NCBI RefSeq assembly: GCF_036194065.1
Contig: NZ_CP108095.1
Location: 4,774,001 to 4,838,000 of the forward strand
Direction of reading: 5' to 3'
Source: Streptomyces sp. NBC_00239
Lineage (GTDB): Bacteria; Actinomycetota; Actinomycetes; Streptomycetales; Streptomycetaceae
Length of the DNA stretch: 64,000 nt
Part shown: one piece after another, positions 20,283-27,928 of the stretch
Layout of the letters: every line of letters begins with the position of its first letter
Numbering within the stretch: the first letter of the stretch is position 1
The notes under the pieces: generated by a model
Told to the model about the DNA's origin: nothing
The model's input: only the letters and a program-made list of their open reading frames with translations
Database searches by the model: none
Position numbers and translations under genes: made by a program

Positions 20283-21062
20283 TCAGCGCACCCGGGCGCG
20301 CAGCTCCATCGCCTCGCGGGCGGCCGCCTCGGCCGCGTACACCTCGCACATGTGGCGGCCGTCCGGGGTGGCCGTGTGCTCGACCTCCCACAGGCTGACC
20401 TCCCGCCCGTCCATCAGGACGAACGCGTGCTCGTACAGGGTGAATCCGGCGCCCCGGCCGTCCGCCAGGCACTGCCGCCCGCCGAACGCCTGGGTGATCT
20501 GGTGGGCGTACGCCGACCGCAGCAGCCGCGCCGTGTCCGCGCCGGGCCGGTCCGCGTTCTCCGCGCGCCGCAGCACCCGGCGGGCGTGGTCCGCCGAGTC
20601 GTCCACCGCGTACACCCGCCGCTGCTCGGGCACCGCCGCCTCGCGGGCGAACAGCGCGCCGAGCACCGCTATGTCGTGCTCGGGGTCGTCCTCGTCCAGC
20701 CCGCCGTGGAACTCCAGCTCCGCCGCGGGCGCGTCGAATTCGTCGCCGAACAGCCGGTTCAGGGCGAGGGACAGCTCCGCCTTGGCGCCGAAGACCTCGT
20801 GCCGCAGCGGGTCCGGCCCCGCCGACCGGTAGGCCAGCTCCCACAGGGACACCGCCTCCCCGTCGGCGAGCAGGTAGGTGTGCCGGAAGGTCTCACGCTC
20901 CAGCCCCGTGATCGAGCTGTGGTGCGAGGAGTACAGCGAAGAACTGTGGGCGAGCGCCGAGCCGAGGCGCTCGACCAGCCGGTCGGGCAGGTCGAAGGAG
21001 TTGAGGGCGCGGCCCAGGAGTCGGTCGAGGTGCGCCTCGGTTGTCTCGTACGGATCGCTCAA
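20283..21062 (-). CDS. Streptomyces hypothetical protein, 259 aa
   Basis: Soluble, acidic protein starting MSDPYETTEAHLDRLLGRA. It contains two similar segments, DGEAVSLWELAY and DGREVSLWEVEH, about 140 residues apart, suggesting an internal duplication. No catalytic motif is recognised. The start is TTG 21062 with GGAG 7 nt upstream, a rare start codon. I recall this as a conserved Streptomyces family near the fru genes, but its function is unknown. Confidence 0.75.
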   Translation of the reverse strand: MSDPYETTEAHLDRLLGRALNSFDLPDRLVERLGSALAHSSSLYSSHHSSITGLERETFRHTYLLADGEAVSLWELAYRSAGPDPLRHEVFGAKAELSLALNRLFGDEFDAPAAELEFHGGLDEDDPEHDIAVLGALFAREAAVPEQRRVYAVDDSADHARRVLRRAENADRPGADTARLLRSAYAHQITQAFGGRQCLADGRGAGFTLYEHAFVLMDGREVSLWEVEHTATPDGRHMCEVYAAEAAAREAMELRARVR

Positions 21063-21217
21063 GGTGGGTCTCCAGGCCGTCGCAGCTAGTTACTTCACGG
21101 AAGCTCAACGTAGCCCCTGGGTCTGACATCGCGTCCGGGGTTCTGAAAAACGTGCCGCGTCCGGAGAAGGTTCCCGCCGGAAATCGTGGCCGCCGCCCGA
21201 CTCCCTTGCCGCACGGA

Positions 21218-22279
21218 TCAGTAGACATCTCCGTACATCTCCCCGTACAGATCCCGGTACGCGGGGAACACCCCGCCGGGCCCGTCGACGCCGCGCGCCG
21301 CCAGTACCGCCTTCACCACCGCCCTGGTCACAGCGTCCGCACCGGCCGCCAGCACGGCGTTGAAGGCGTCGAGGCCGGCCATCGGAAGGCGGCCCGCGGA
21401 CAGCGCGAACACCGTGTCCCCGTCGTTCAGCAGGTGCACCGGCCGCACGGCGCGCGCCAGCCCGTCGTGCGCCGTCCCGGCGAGCTTCTGCGCCTGCGCC
21501 TTGTCGAGCAGCACGTCCGTGGCGACCACCGCGAGGGTGGTGTTGAGTGGTGGGCGCACCGACCCGGCCGTGCGCCCCGACGTCTGCTCGCGCGCCCGTT
21601 CCAGGCGTCGTACGGCGGCCTCGTGCGCGGCGGGCTGTGGGTGCCGGAGCCGGCCCGCGAACAGGCTCCCGTACAGCGCGCCCGTCAGCGGATCCAGCAC
21701 CGAGCCCACGGCGTTGACCACCACCAGCGCGCCGACCGTCGCCCCCGACTCCAGCAGCACGCTCGCCGTGCCCAGACCGCCCCGGAGCCCGCCGGCGACC
21801 GCCCCGGTGCCCGCGCCCACGTTGCCCTGGGCCACCGCCGCGCCGGCCGCCGAGTCCGCGGCGGCCCGCACCGCCGCCCGGCCCAGCGCGGCGTCCGGCC
21901 GGGCCCGCCAGTCGCCGCCGCGCCCGAGGTCGAAGAGGCAGGCGGCCGGCACCACGGGCACCACCTGGTGCGGGTCCGGCCCCACCCGCACCCCGCGGCC
22001 CTGCTCCTCCAGCCAGGCCGCCACCCCCGAGGCGGCGTCCAGCCCGAAAGCGCTCCCGCCGGTCAGCACCACGGCGTCGATCCGCCGTACGACGTTGCGC
22101 GGATCCAGCGCGTCGGTCTCGCGGGTCCCGGGGCCGCCGCCGCGCACGTCGACGGCCGCGACCGCCCCGCCCTCGGGGGCCAGCACCACCGTGGTCCCGG
22201 TGAGCGCGCCCGCACGGGCCAGCCGTGCGTGCCCCACCCGCAGTCCTGCCACGTCCGTCAGGGCGTCTACTCGGTCCAT
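21218..22279 (-). CDS. P1-family peptidase (DmpA/ornithine acetyltransferase fold)
   Basis: 353 residues. The start VDALTDVAGLRVGHA, the RGGGPGTRETDAL segment, VLTGGSAFGLDAASGV and the self-cleavage site PLNTTLAVVATD are characteristic of N-terminal-nucleophile P1 peptidases. The Thr after Asn in NTT would become the new N-terminal nucleophile after autocleavage. Substrates are usually beta-amino or small peptides. Start ATG 22279 is preferred over an in-frame start at 22342. Confidence 0.88.
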   Translation of the reverse strand: MDRVDALTDVAGLRVGHARLARAGALTGTTVVLAPEGGAVAAVDVRGGGPGTRETDALDPRNVVRRIDAVVLTGGSAFGLDAASGVAAWLEEQGRGVRVGPDPHQVVPVVPAACLFDLGRGGDWRARPDAALGRAAVRAAADSAAGAAVAQGNVGAGTGAVAGGLRGGLGTASVLLESGATVGALVVVNAVGSVLDPLTGALYGSLFAGRLRHPQPAAHEAAVRRLERAREQTSGRTAGSVRPPLNTTLAVVATDVLLDKAQAQKLAGTAHDGLARAVRPVHLLNDGDTVFALSAGRLPMAGLDAFNAVLAAGADAVTRAVVKAVLAARGVDGPGGVFPAYRDLYGEMYGDVY

Positions 22280-22368
22280 GCCACATCCGTACCACTTCGC
22301 GTCAACGTGGCTCCAGCGTACGGGGATTGGCCCCGTTCTCAACGGTTATGCGGGGGTATGGTGCGGCC

Positions 22369-23016
22369 ATGGCAACGAACACAGCGGGCGAGGCGATCCC
22401 CCGGCAACAGGGCCGCCCCCGCATCCGACCCGAGAACGAACCGGCCGGGGCCTCCCGGGCTTTCGCCTGGCTGCTGGTGGTCACCGGCGCGGCGGGCCTG
22501 CTCGCCTCCTGGGTGATCACCCTCGACAAGTTCCTCCTGCTGGAGGACCCGGACTTCAAGCCGGCGTGCAGCCTCAACCCGGTGGTCTCCTGCGGCAGCG
22601 TCATGAAGAGCGAGCAGGCGGAGGCCTTCGGCTTCCCCAACCCGATGCTCGGGCTGGTGGCGTACGCGGTCGTGGTCTGCGTCGGCGCCGGCCTGCTGGC
22701 GGGCGGCCGCCACCGGGGCTGGTTCTGGCTGGGTCTGAACGCCGGTCAGGTCTTCGGCGTCGGCTTCTGCACCTGGCTGATGCAGCAGTCCCTGTACGAG
22801 ATCAACGCCCTGTGCCTGTGGTGCTGCCTGGCCTGGACGGCGACCCTCGTCATGTTCTGGGCGACCACCGCGCGCAACGTCGCCGCCGGGACGCTGCCGG
22901 CTCCGCGGTGGCTGCGGTCCTTCCTGGGCGAGTTCCCGTGGGTGCCGCCGGTGCTGCACCTCGGGGTGATCGGGATGCTCATCCTCACCCGCTGGTGGGA
23001 CTTCTGGACCTCGTGA
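22369..23016 (+). CDS. Vitamin K epoxide reductase family (VKOR) membrane protein
   Basis: 215 residues with four to five membrane helices. It carries the loop cysteines in PACSLNPVVSCGSV and the CxxC centre in NALCLWCCLAW, the two redox pairs of bacterial VKOR. This enzyme re-oxidises DsbA-like proteins with quinone to support disulfide formation outside the membrane. ATG 22369 is used; ATG 22348 in the same frame is an alternative. It is divergent from the P1 peptidase and ends at a strong terminator. Confidence 0.92.
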   Translation: MATNTAGEAIPRQQGRPRIRPENEPAGASRAFAWLLVVTGAAGLLASWVITLDKFLLLEDPDFKPACSLNPVVSCGSVMKSEQAEAFGFPNPMLGLVAYAVVVCVGAGLLAGGRHRGWFWLGLNAGQVFGVGFCTWLMQQSLYEINALCLWCCLAWTATLVMFWATTARNVAAGTLPAPRWLRSFLGEFPWVPPVLHLGVIGMLILTRWWDFWTS

Positions 23017-23029
23017 CCCGGACAGCGCG

Positions 23030-23060
23030 GGACCCCGGCAGCTGGAAGCTGCCGGGGTCC
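23030..23060 (+). terminator. Terminator after VKOR gene
   Basis: ggaccccggcagc (23030-23042) pairs perfectly with gctgccggggtcc (23048-23060), 5-nt loop, followed by tttcc. Confidence 0.85.
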
Positions 23061-23113
23061 TTTCCATCGCTCCACGGGCACCAGCGGGCCCGGACCGGAA
23101 GGAGGGGCGGAGG

Positions 23114-23527
23114 TCAGCTGCCGGAAGAGAGGTTGCCCGAGAGGACCGGGATGTTGCTCAGGATGTGCGAGAGCGGCTCGTCGCCCTTGGCCTGGGTCGA
23201 GTTCTCGGTGCACTGCTGGTTCTGCGGCGCGGACAGGATCGGGACGTCCTGCACGAGGCCGACGGCGGCGGCGCCGACGAGGCCCTGGAGGTTGAGCTTC
23301 GCGGGGAGACCGATGCAGGGCTTGTTCAGGGTGCCCTGGATCACGCTGAGCTGCGGGCTCATGTCGCCGTGGGTCTTCTGGTTGCCGTAGACCTGGGAGG
23401 CACCGTTGCCGTTGACGGTGTTGACCCCGTTGTCGTTGCCGATCGCCATTGCCGGGGAGGCCATGGCGGCGCCCGTGCCGAGCACGGAAGCGGTGACCGC
23501 GGCGGTGGCCATGATCTTCTTGAGCAT
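23114..23527 (-). CDS. Rodlin (spore-surface rodlet protein)
   Basis: 137 residues: a signal peptide (cleavage after AMA near residue 28), then IGNDNGVNTVNGNGASQVYGNQ, the rodlin signature, and a C-terminal half with two Cys (NKPCIGL and NQQCTENST). Rodlins align chaplin fibres into the paired rods of the aerial hypha and spore sheath. It closely resembles the rodlin at 27.4 kb, including a 69-nt identical stretch. An AGTTGA element lies 49 nt upstream. It is RdlA or RdlB in type; I cannot say which. Confidence 0.93.
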   Translation of the reverse strand: MLKKIMATAAVTASVLGTGAAMASPAMAIGNDNGVNTVNGNGASQVYGNQKTHGDMSPQLSVIQGTLNKPCIGLPAKLNLQGLVGAAAVGLVQDVPILSAPQNQQCTENSTQAKGDEPLSHILSNIPVLSGNLSSGS

Positions 23528-23575
23528 TTGATTGGTCCTTTTGTCGCACGAGTGCCCGCTAGTGGAGCGCCCTGA

Positions 23576-23604
23576 TCAACTGGCGCGTCAGGGGGTTGGT
23601 TCTC
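23576..23604 (-). promoter_or_regulatory. Putative BldN-type promoter of first rodlin
   Basis: On the minus strand, AGTTGATC (-10 part at 23581-23576) lies 49 nt before the start codon, with a weak -35 GAGAAC 17 nt further. The BldN consensus is CGTAAC-N16-CGTTGA. The same AGTTGATC at the same distance precedes the second rodlin. Confidence 0.5.
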
Positions 23605-23823
23605 CTGCTTCACTCAAACGGCCCGCGCGCGCGGAGCTTTTCATATTGAGCGCCGGGCGCCCCCGGTCCTCAGTCGCCGCCGGACCGGGCCCGCCCGTAC
23701 GGGCCTCGCGCAGAGGTGCGGGAGGCGCCCGGAGCGCCCCCACTCCTGTTGCGCTCCGTAGCACCAGTTCACACCGTGGGTAAGGGGCCGACCGGTCCCG
23801 CACGACCACGCGAAGGAACATCC

Positions 23824-24321
23824 ATGCACCGCAAGAAGGCGTCTCGCGTCCTCGTTCCGTCGGCCCTCTGCGCCGCCATACTCTTCGGCGCGGCCGCCCC
23901 CGCGAGCGCCCTCGACGGCGACGGGGCCGCCCCCGGCGCCGCGGCCCTGACCAAACGGATCGTGTCGGTCCAGCAGGAGATCGACCGTCAGATCGACCGG
24001 CAGCAGACCGCCGAGCGGGCCGGGCCGATCGAGGACCTCCTGGGCACCCTCACCCAGACCCTCGACGGACTCCTGAAGTCCCTGAGCGGGCTGCTCGGCG
24101 GCATCAAGCTGCCGGCCCTGCCCGCACTGCCCGCCCTGCCGTCCCTGCCCGCGCTGCCGGCCGTCCCCTCGCTGCCGGAGCTCCCCAAGCTTCCCGCGCT
24201 GCCCCCGGTGGAGCTGCCGAAGCTGCCGCCCGCCGCCGAGGTCCCGCCGGCCGCGGCGGTGCCGGAGACACCGGCCCTCCCCGAGGTGCCGGAGCTCCCG
24301 GAGCTGCCGGCTCTTCCGTAG
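23824..24321 (+). CDS. Secreted protein with Leu-Pro repeat tail
   Basis: 165 residues: a signal peptide (cleavage after ASA near 29), a short helical segment (KRIVSVQQEIDRQIDRQQT, residues about 43-62), an amphipathic DLLGTLTQTLDGLLKSLSGLLGG, then about 65 residues of LPALP/LPELP/LPKLP three-residue repeats running to the C-terminus. No anchor motif. It lies between a rodlin and a chaplin, divergent from the former. RBS GAAGGAA precedes ATG 23824. The repeats would form an extended polyproline-like rod. Function unknown; a surface role is inferred from location only. Confidence 0.75.
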   Translation: MHRKKASRVLVPSALCAAILFGAAAPASALDGDGAAPGAAALTKRIVSVQQEIDRQIDRQQTAERAGPIEDLLGTLTQTLDGLLKSLSGLLGGIKLPALPALPALPSLPALPAVPSLPELPKLPALPPVELPKLPPAAEVPPAAAVPETPALPEVPELPELPALP

Positions 24322-24464
24322 CGCGGTGCGGTGCCACAGTTACGACTATTGCGCTGAACAGGTCTGATCGCGGCCGGGCCCGTGTCGTTCCGGCAGACTG
24401 GAGCGTTTCGCTCGGTGTGAGCCCCGGATCAGGGGCGGAACGTCGAACAGAAGGTGCGCTTCCC

Positions 24465-24704
24465 ATGAACTCTGCCAAGAAGGCCGCCCTGGTCCTGGCC
24501 ACCGCCGGTCTCGCCGCGGGCGCGGCTGCCGGCACTGCCGTCGCCGACTCCAAGGCCGAGGGCGCTGCCGTGGGCTCTCCCGGTGTCCTCTCCGGCAACC
24601 TGCTCCAGGTTCCGGTCCACATCCCGGTGAACGTCTGCGGCAACACGGTCAACATCATCGCGGCGCTGAACCCGGCGTTCGGCAACACCTGCGTCAACGA
24701 CTGA
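24465..24704 (+). CDS. Short chaplin
   Basis: 79 residues: a signal peptide then a single chaplin domain, GSPGVLSGNLLQVPVHIPVN...CGNTVN...LNPAFGNTC, ending VND with two Cys that form the usual intramolecular disulfide. Secreted short chaplins assemble into amyloid-like fibres that make aerial hyphae hydrophobic. Start ATG 24465 with AGAAGG upstream. It is the only chaplin here on the + strand. It ends at a terminator 18 nt downstream. Confidence 0.95.
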   Translation: MNSAKKAALVLATAGLAAGAAAGTAVADSKAEGAAVGSPGVLSGNLLQVPVHIPVNVCGNTVNIIAALNPAFGNTCVND

Positions 24705-24721
24705 TCTCGGTCCAGCGCACT

Positions 24722-24757
24722 CTGTGGCGCCGTCGGCTCCGGCCGGCGGCGCCACAG
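24722..24757 (+). terminator. Terminator after short chaplin
   Basis: ctgtggcgccg (24722-24732) pairs with cggcgccacag (24747-24757), 11-bp stem. Confidence 0.75.
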
Positions 24758-24849
24758 TCGTGTGTACGGGGTCCTCTGCGCGGAGCCCCTGGTGCGAGCC
24801 TTCGTACGGGGCCTTCGCGCGTACGGCCGTCCCGTGCCCGGCAGGCGAA

Positions 24850-24888
24850 AGCCGTCCGCGCCTCCGGGGGGTGGAGGCGCGGACGGCT
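24850..24888 (-). terminator. Terminator for the 24.9-25.3 kb secreted-protein gene
   Basis: Perfect 16-bp arms at 24850-24865 and 24873-24888 (agccgtccgcgcctcc and its complement) with a 7-nt G-rich loop, 48 nt downstream of the minus-strand stop. Confidence 0.8.
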
Positions 24889-24935
24889 GCGGGCGGCTCG
24901 GCCGGGGGACGGCCGGCGGGGGGACGGACAGGCGG

Positions 24936-25268
24936 TCAGTGACCGCCGTTGAGGTGCACACCGCCCAGCAGCGGCGTGGCCTGGGTGAGGGCGTTGCCCG
25001 TCTTGAGGGCCTCGGCCGGCAGGTTGTTCTTCGCCTGGTTGACGTCCTGGACGGTGCCGACGGCCGTGCCCACGGCCGCGCCCTGCTCGTCGAGCGCGTT
25101 GACGAGGTGCGTGCTGAGGTTCTGGGTGAGCGGGGCCTGGGCGTCGACCACTTGGAACGCCCCGCCGTTCAGGCTCATGGGCACGCTGTCGACGGCGAAG
25201 GCGGGGGCGGCGGCTCCGAGCACGGCCACCGAACCTGCGACGACAGCGGCGGCCTTCGAGAACTTCAT
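24936..25268 (-). CDS. Small secreted protein of the chaplin/rodlin cluster
   Basis: 110 residues: signal peptide with AFA cleavage near residue 25, then a polar mature part (DSVPMSLNGGAFQVVDAQAPLTQNLSTHLVNALDEQG) rich in Gln, Asn and Ala, without Cys. RBS AAAGGGA precedes ATG 25268. It has its own terminator. It is not a chaplin or rodlin by motif. The Asn/Gln-rich mature part is compatible with a surface or fibre-forming protein, but that is inference. Confidence 0.75.
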   Translation of the reverse strand: MKFSKAAAVVAGSVAVLGAAAPAFAVDSVPMSLNGGAFQVVDAQAPLTQNLSTHLVNALDEQGAAVGTAVGTVQDVNQAKNNLPAEALKTGNALTQATPLLGGVHLNGGH

Positions 25269-25381
25269 TGCGAATCCCTTTCTCCCGGCGGCGACCCTCG
25301 CGCCGCTTCCGCCCTGGGTAACGATTGCCCTCCGGTGCGGAAACTCCGAGCCCCGGGCTTTCTTGCGGCACCAGGAATGAC

Positions 25382-25422
25382 GAACGGCCGGAGAATCCGC
25401 GCACGGGATTCTCCGGCCGTTC
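25382..25422 (-). terminator. Terminator after stalked chaplin
   Basis: gaacggccggagaatcc (25382-25398) and its perfect complement (25406-25422) form a 17-bp stem with 7-nt loop, 60 nt after the stop of the anchored chaplin gene. Confidence 0.85.
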
Positions 25423-25481
25423 TTCGGATGGCCGTTCTTCCGATCAAACGTCCAGCGTCAACTCGGGTTTCGAATTTCTTT

Positions 25482-26687
25482 TCAGGAAGCGCGGGAACGG
25501 CGGTACAGGACCGCCCCGCCGAGCAGCATGGCCGCCCCGAAAGCCGCCGCGGTGAGGGGATCGCCCGCACCGGTCTCGGCGAGTACGGGGACGTCCGCCG
25601 CCGGCCGGGGTGCCGGAGCGGGTGCGGGGGCCGGGAGCGGGGTGACGGCCGGGCCGCCGGTCACGGGCGCCGGGGCGGGCGGCAGGGAGACGTCCACCGG
25701 CCGGTCGTCCATCGGGTTGGCCGGGGGCTGGTCGGCCTCCGGCCCGGCCGGAGCCGCGGGAGCGGGAGCTGCCGGAGCCGGAGCCACCGGGGCGGGTGCC
25801 TCCGGAGCGGGGGCGGGCGCGGCCGGGGCGGCCGGGACCACCTCCTCGTGGCCGAGGCGGGGACGCGGCTCGGGCACCTCCGGTGCGGGTGCGGGAGCCG
25901 GGACCACGGCCTCCGGCGCGGGAGCGGGGAGCGGCACGGGGGCGGGTGCCGGCGCCGGAAGGGTGGTGGCCTCGTGGACCGGCTCGGGGACGGGGACGGG
26001 GGCCGGGACGGGGACCGGGGCCGGGATGGGCGCCGGGGCCTCGTGGACCACCGGTACCGGCTTCGGCTTCGGCTTGGCGTGCGGGTGGGGCTGCGGCTTC
26101 GGGGCCGGCTTGGCGTGCCGGGGCTTGGGCTTGTGCACCGGCGCGGGCGGTGCCTCGTGCGGCGCGGGAGCGGGCTTGGCGTGCTGCGGGCGGGGGCGCG
26201 GGGCGGGCGGCGCGTGGTCGTCGCACTCCTCTTCCTCCGCTCCGTAGCCGGGCCCGGGTCCGTGCCCGCGCGGCCGGTCGTACCCGTCCTCGTCGTCACC
26301 GTGGTGCCGGGGCTGGGCGTGCCGGGGCTCGTAGCGGTCTTCGAGGTAGCGCTCGTAGTCCCGGGCGGTGCCCGGTTCCAGGTAGCGCTCGTAGTCGTAG
26401 CCCTGGCCGTAGCCGCGCGGTGCGTGGGACGTCACCTGCGCGCACTCGTTGCCCATCGCCGGGTTCAGCGCCCCGGCGCCGTCCACGCTGTTGCCGCAGA
26501 CGTTCGGAGACAGCGTGACCGGTACCGAGACGCTGTTGCCGGACAGGACGCCCGGTGAGTGCGAGGCCTCGGCCGTGGTGCCGGGGTGCGCGTACGCGGC
26601 GCCCGCCCCGAGTGACAGCAGACTCGACGCGGCCGCGGCCGTGAGCATCCCCTTGCTCAGCACCTGTCGGCTCAGTACCTGTCGCAT
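25482..26687 (-). CDS. Cell-wall-anchored protein with one chaplin domain and a long Pro-rich stalk
   Basis: 401 residues. Order: signal peptide (to about 33), one chaplin domain (SPGVLSGNSVSVPVTLSPNVCGNSVD...GNECAQV, about 43-85), a Tyr/Arg/His/Asp-rich segment (YDYERYLEPG repeated), about 220 residues of Pro-Ala/Pro-Lys/Pro-Val repeats, then LAETGAGD, a membrane helix and RRSRAS. LAETG fits the LAXTG signal cut by class E sortases, so the protein would be covalently wall-linked. Classical long chaplins ChpA-C have two chaplin domains and short linkers; here there is one domain and a stalk. The start region carries a small duplication (RQVLSRQVLS). RBS GGAAGGA. The stalk has an extra Cys near residue 154. 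Confidence 0.9.
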   Translation of the reverse strand: MRQVLSRQVLSKGMLTAAAASSLLSLGAGAAYAHPGTTAEASHSPGVLSGNSVSVPVTLSPNVCGNSVDGAGALNPAMGNECAQVTSHAPRGYGQGYDYERYLEPGTARDYERYLEDRYEPRHAQPRHHGDDEDGYDRPRGHGPGPGYGAEEEECDDHAPPAPRPRPQHAKPAPAPHEAPPAPVHKPKPRHAKPAPKPQPHPHAKPKPKPVPVVHEAPAPIPAPVPVPAPVPVPEPVHEATTLPAPAPAPVPLPAPAPEAVVPAPAPAPEVPEPRPRLGHEEVVPAAPAAPAPAPEAPAPVAPAPAAPAPAAPAGPEADQPPANPMDDRPVDVSLPPAPAPVTGGPAVTPLPAPAPAPAPRPAADVPVLAETGAGDPLTAAAFGAAMLLGGAVLYRRSRAS

Positions 26688-26733
26688 GGGTCCTTCCCTG
26701 TCTGCCGGCTCCTTGGCCGGCGATGGAATTCAA

Positions 26734-26773
26734 GGTGGCCTCGGAGTGCACCGCCGTGCACTCCGAGGCCACC
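26734..26773 (-). terminator. Hairpin between short and stalked chaplin genes
   Basis: Perfect 17-bp arms (26734-26750 and 26757-26773, ggtggcctcggagtgca and its complement), 6-nt loop. It lies 42 nt after the short-chaplin stop and 47 nt before the stalked-chaplin start on the same strand, so it may act as an attenuating terminator between two co-oriented genes. Confidence 0.75.
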
Positions 26774-26814
26774 CCGAGGAGGTTTGCGCTTGCGGGCGCG
26801 GACGCGTCGCTGCG

Positions 26815-27048
26815 TCAGTCGTTGACGCAGACGTTGCCGAACGTGGGGTTCAGCAGCGCGATCACGTTGACGGTGTTGCCGCAGATGTTCACCGGGACGT
26901 GCACCGGGACCTGGAGCAGGTTGCCGGAGAGGACGCCGGGGGAGTGGGCGGCCTTGCCGAGGGCCTCGGAGTCGGCCATGGCGGGGGTGGCCGCGCCGGC
27001 CGCCATCAGAACACCGGCCGTAACAGCGGCTGCCTTCGTGTACTTCAT
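26815..27048 (-). CDS. Short chaplin
   Basis: 77 residues: signal peptide (MKYTKAAAVTAGVLMAAGA...AMA), then HSPGVLSGNLLQVPVHVPVNICGNTVN...LNPTFGNVC and a VND end, with the two conserved Cys. ATG 27048 is chosen because GGAAGGA lies upstream and a signal peptide follows directly; longer in-frame starts add a non-signal sequence. A CGTTGA element lies 75 nt upstream. Possibly read through into the stalked chaplin gene. Confidence 0.95.
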   Translation of the reverse strand: MKYTKAAAVTAGVLMAAGAATPAMADSEALGKAAHSPGVLSGNLLQVPVHVPVNICGNTVNVIALLNPTFGNVCVND

Positions 27049-27122
27049 TTTCTTTAAATCCTTCCCGCAGAGGCGTACGCCGCATACACGACCCTCGCGC
27101 TGCGCACACAGTTTCCTGTCCG

Positions 27123-27145
27123 TCAACGCCGCTGCAGTATGAGTA
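27123..27145 (-). promoter_or_regulatory. BldN-like -10 element of short chaplin
   Basis: Minus-strand CGTTGA (27128-27123) equals the BldN -10 consensus; CGTTAC lies 14 nt further upstream in place of CGTAAC at 16. This is the only recognisable signal in the leader of the 26.8 kb chaplin. Confidence 0.45.
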
Positions 27146-27300
27146 ACGAGTCGGTCCGGAAAAAGAAACCGGAGGTTTTCGGGGAGTGTCCCGGAATTCA
27201 CTCCAATGCACAGAAGCGTGAATTCAGGAGGTTCCGAAACGGTTTTTCGTGATCTTTTGCGAGTGGAATTGAAGAGGCTGCGAACGCGCCTCTGACGACG

Positions 27301-27340
27301 ACGAGGCCGCCGCGACCCGCGAAGGGTGCGGCGGCCTCGT
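27301..27340 (-). terminator. Terminator after second rodlin
   Basis: acgaggccgccgc (27301-27313) pairs perfectly with gcggcggcctcgt (27328-27340), 18 nt downstream of the rodlin stop. With the chaplin leader this explains the 310-bp gap 27049-27358; its AT-richer middle shows nothing else. Confidence 0.8.
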
Positions 27341-27358
27341 GTGCGAGGGGCCGGTGGC

Positions 27359-27763
27359 TCAGCTGCCGGCGGAGACGTTGCCCGAGAGGATCGGGATGTT
27401 GTCCAGGATGTGCGAGAGCGGCTCGTCGCCCTTGGCCTGGGTCGAGTTCTCGGTGCACTGCTGGTTCTGCGGGGCTGACAGGATCGGGACGTCCTGGAGG
27501 ACGCCGACCGCGGCGAGGCCGACGAGGCCCTGGAGGTTGGCCTTCGCGGGCAGCGCGATGCAGGGCTTGTTGAGCGAGCCCTGGATGAGCGCCATCTGCG
27601 GGCTCATGTTCCCGTACGTGGCCTGGTTGCCGTAGACCTGGGAGGCGCCGTTGCCGTTGACGGTGTTGACCCCGTTGTCGTTCCCGATGGCCATGGCCTG
27701 CGTCGCGCCCATGCCCACGACGGAAGCCGCGACTGCCGCCGTGGCCATCATCTTCTTGATCAC
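27359..27763 (-). CDS. Rodlin (second copy)
   Basis: 134 residues: signal peptide to AMA, then the same IGNDNGVNTVNGNGASQVYGNQ signature and two Cys (NKPCIAL, NQQCTENST), ending SGNVSAGS. GTG 27763 is chosen: AAAGGGA precedes it and it gives a signal peptide starting MIKKMMATAAV, parallel to the first rodlin's MLKKIMATAAV. The rodlins are about 4.2 kb apart on the same strand with chaplins between, unlike the adjacent divergent rdlA-rdlB pair I recall from S. coelicolor. Confidence 0.93.
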   Translation of the reverse strand: MIKKMMATAAVAASVVGMGATQAMAIGNDNGVNTVNGNGASQVYGNQATYGNMSPQMALIQGSLNKPCIALPAKANLQGLVGLAAVGVLQDVPILSAPQNQQCTENSTQAKGDEPLSHILDNIPILSGNVSAGS

Positions 27764-27809
27764 TGTCGTCCCTTTTCTGCAAGATTGCCCGGTAACAGGT
27801 GCGACCGGA

Positions 27810-27838
27810 TCAACTGCCCGGCCCATGTTTCGGTTGCG
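27810..27838 (-). promoter_or_regulatory. Putative BldN-type promoter of second rodlin
   Basis: Minus strand: CGCAAC (27838-27833), 17-nt spacer, AGTTGA (27815-27810), 47 nt before the GTG start; close to the BldN consensus CGTAAC-N16-CGTTGA and parallel to the first rodlin's promoter. Confidence 0.55.
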
Positions 27839-27928
27839 CGTGTTCACCCGATTGGCCGTGCCGACAGGTAGGCGCCCGGCGCGTGTGAGCACGCGGGCCG
27901 GGCGCCTCAACTGCCCTTGGCGGCAGGG

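Noticed and set aside
24104..24961. Minus-strand frame across the chaplin and LPxLP genes
   Set aside because: Shadow of the repeat-rich + strand gene; no signal peptide, no start signal and no known domain.
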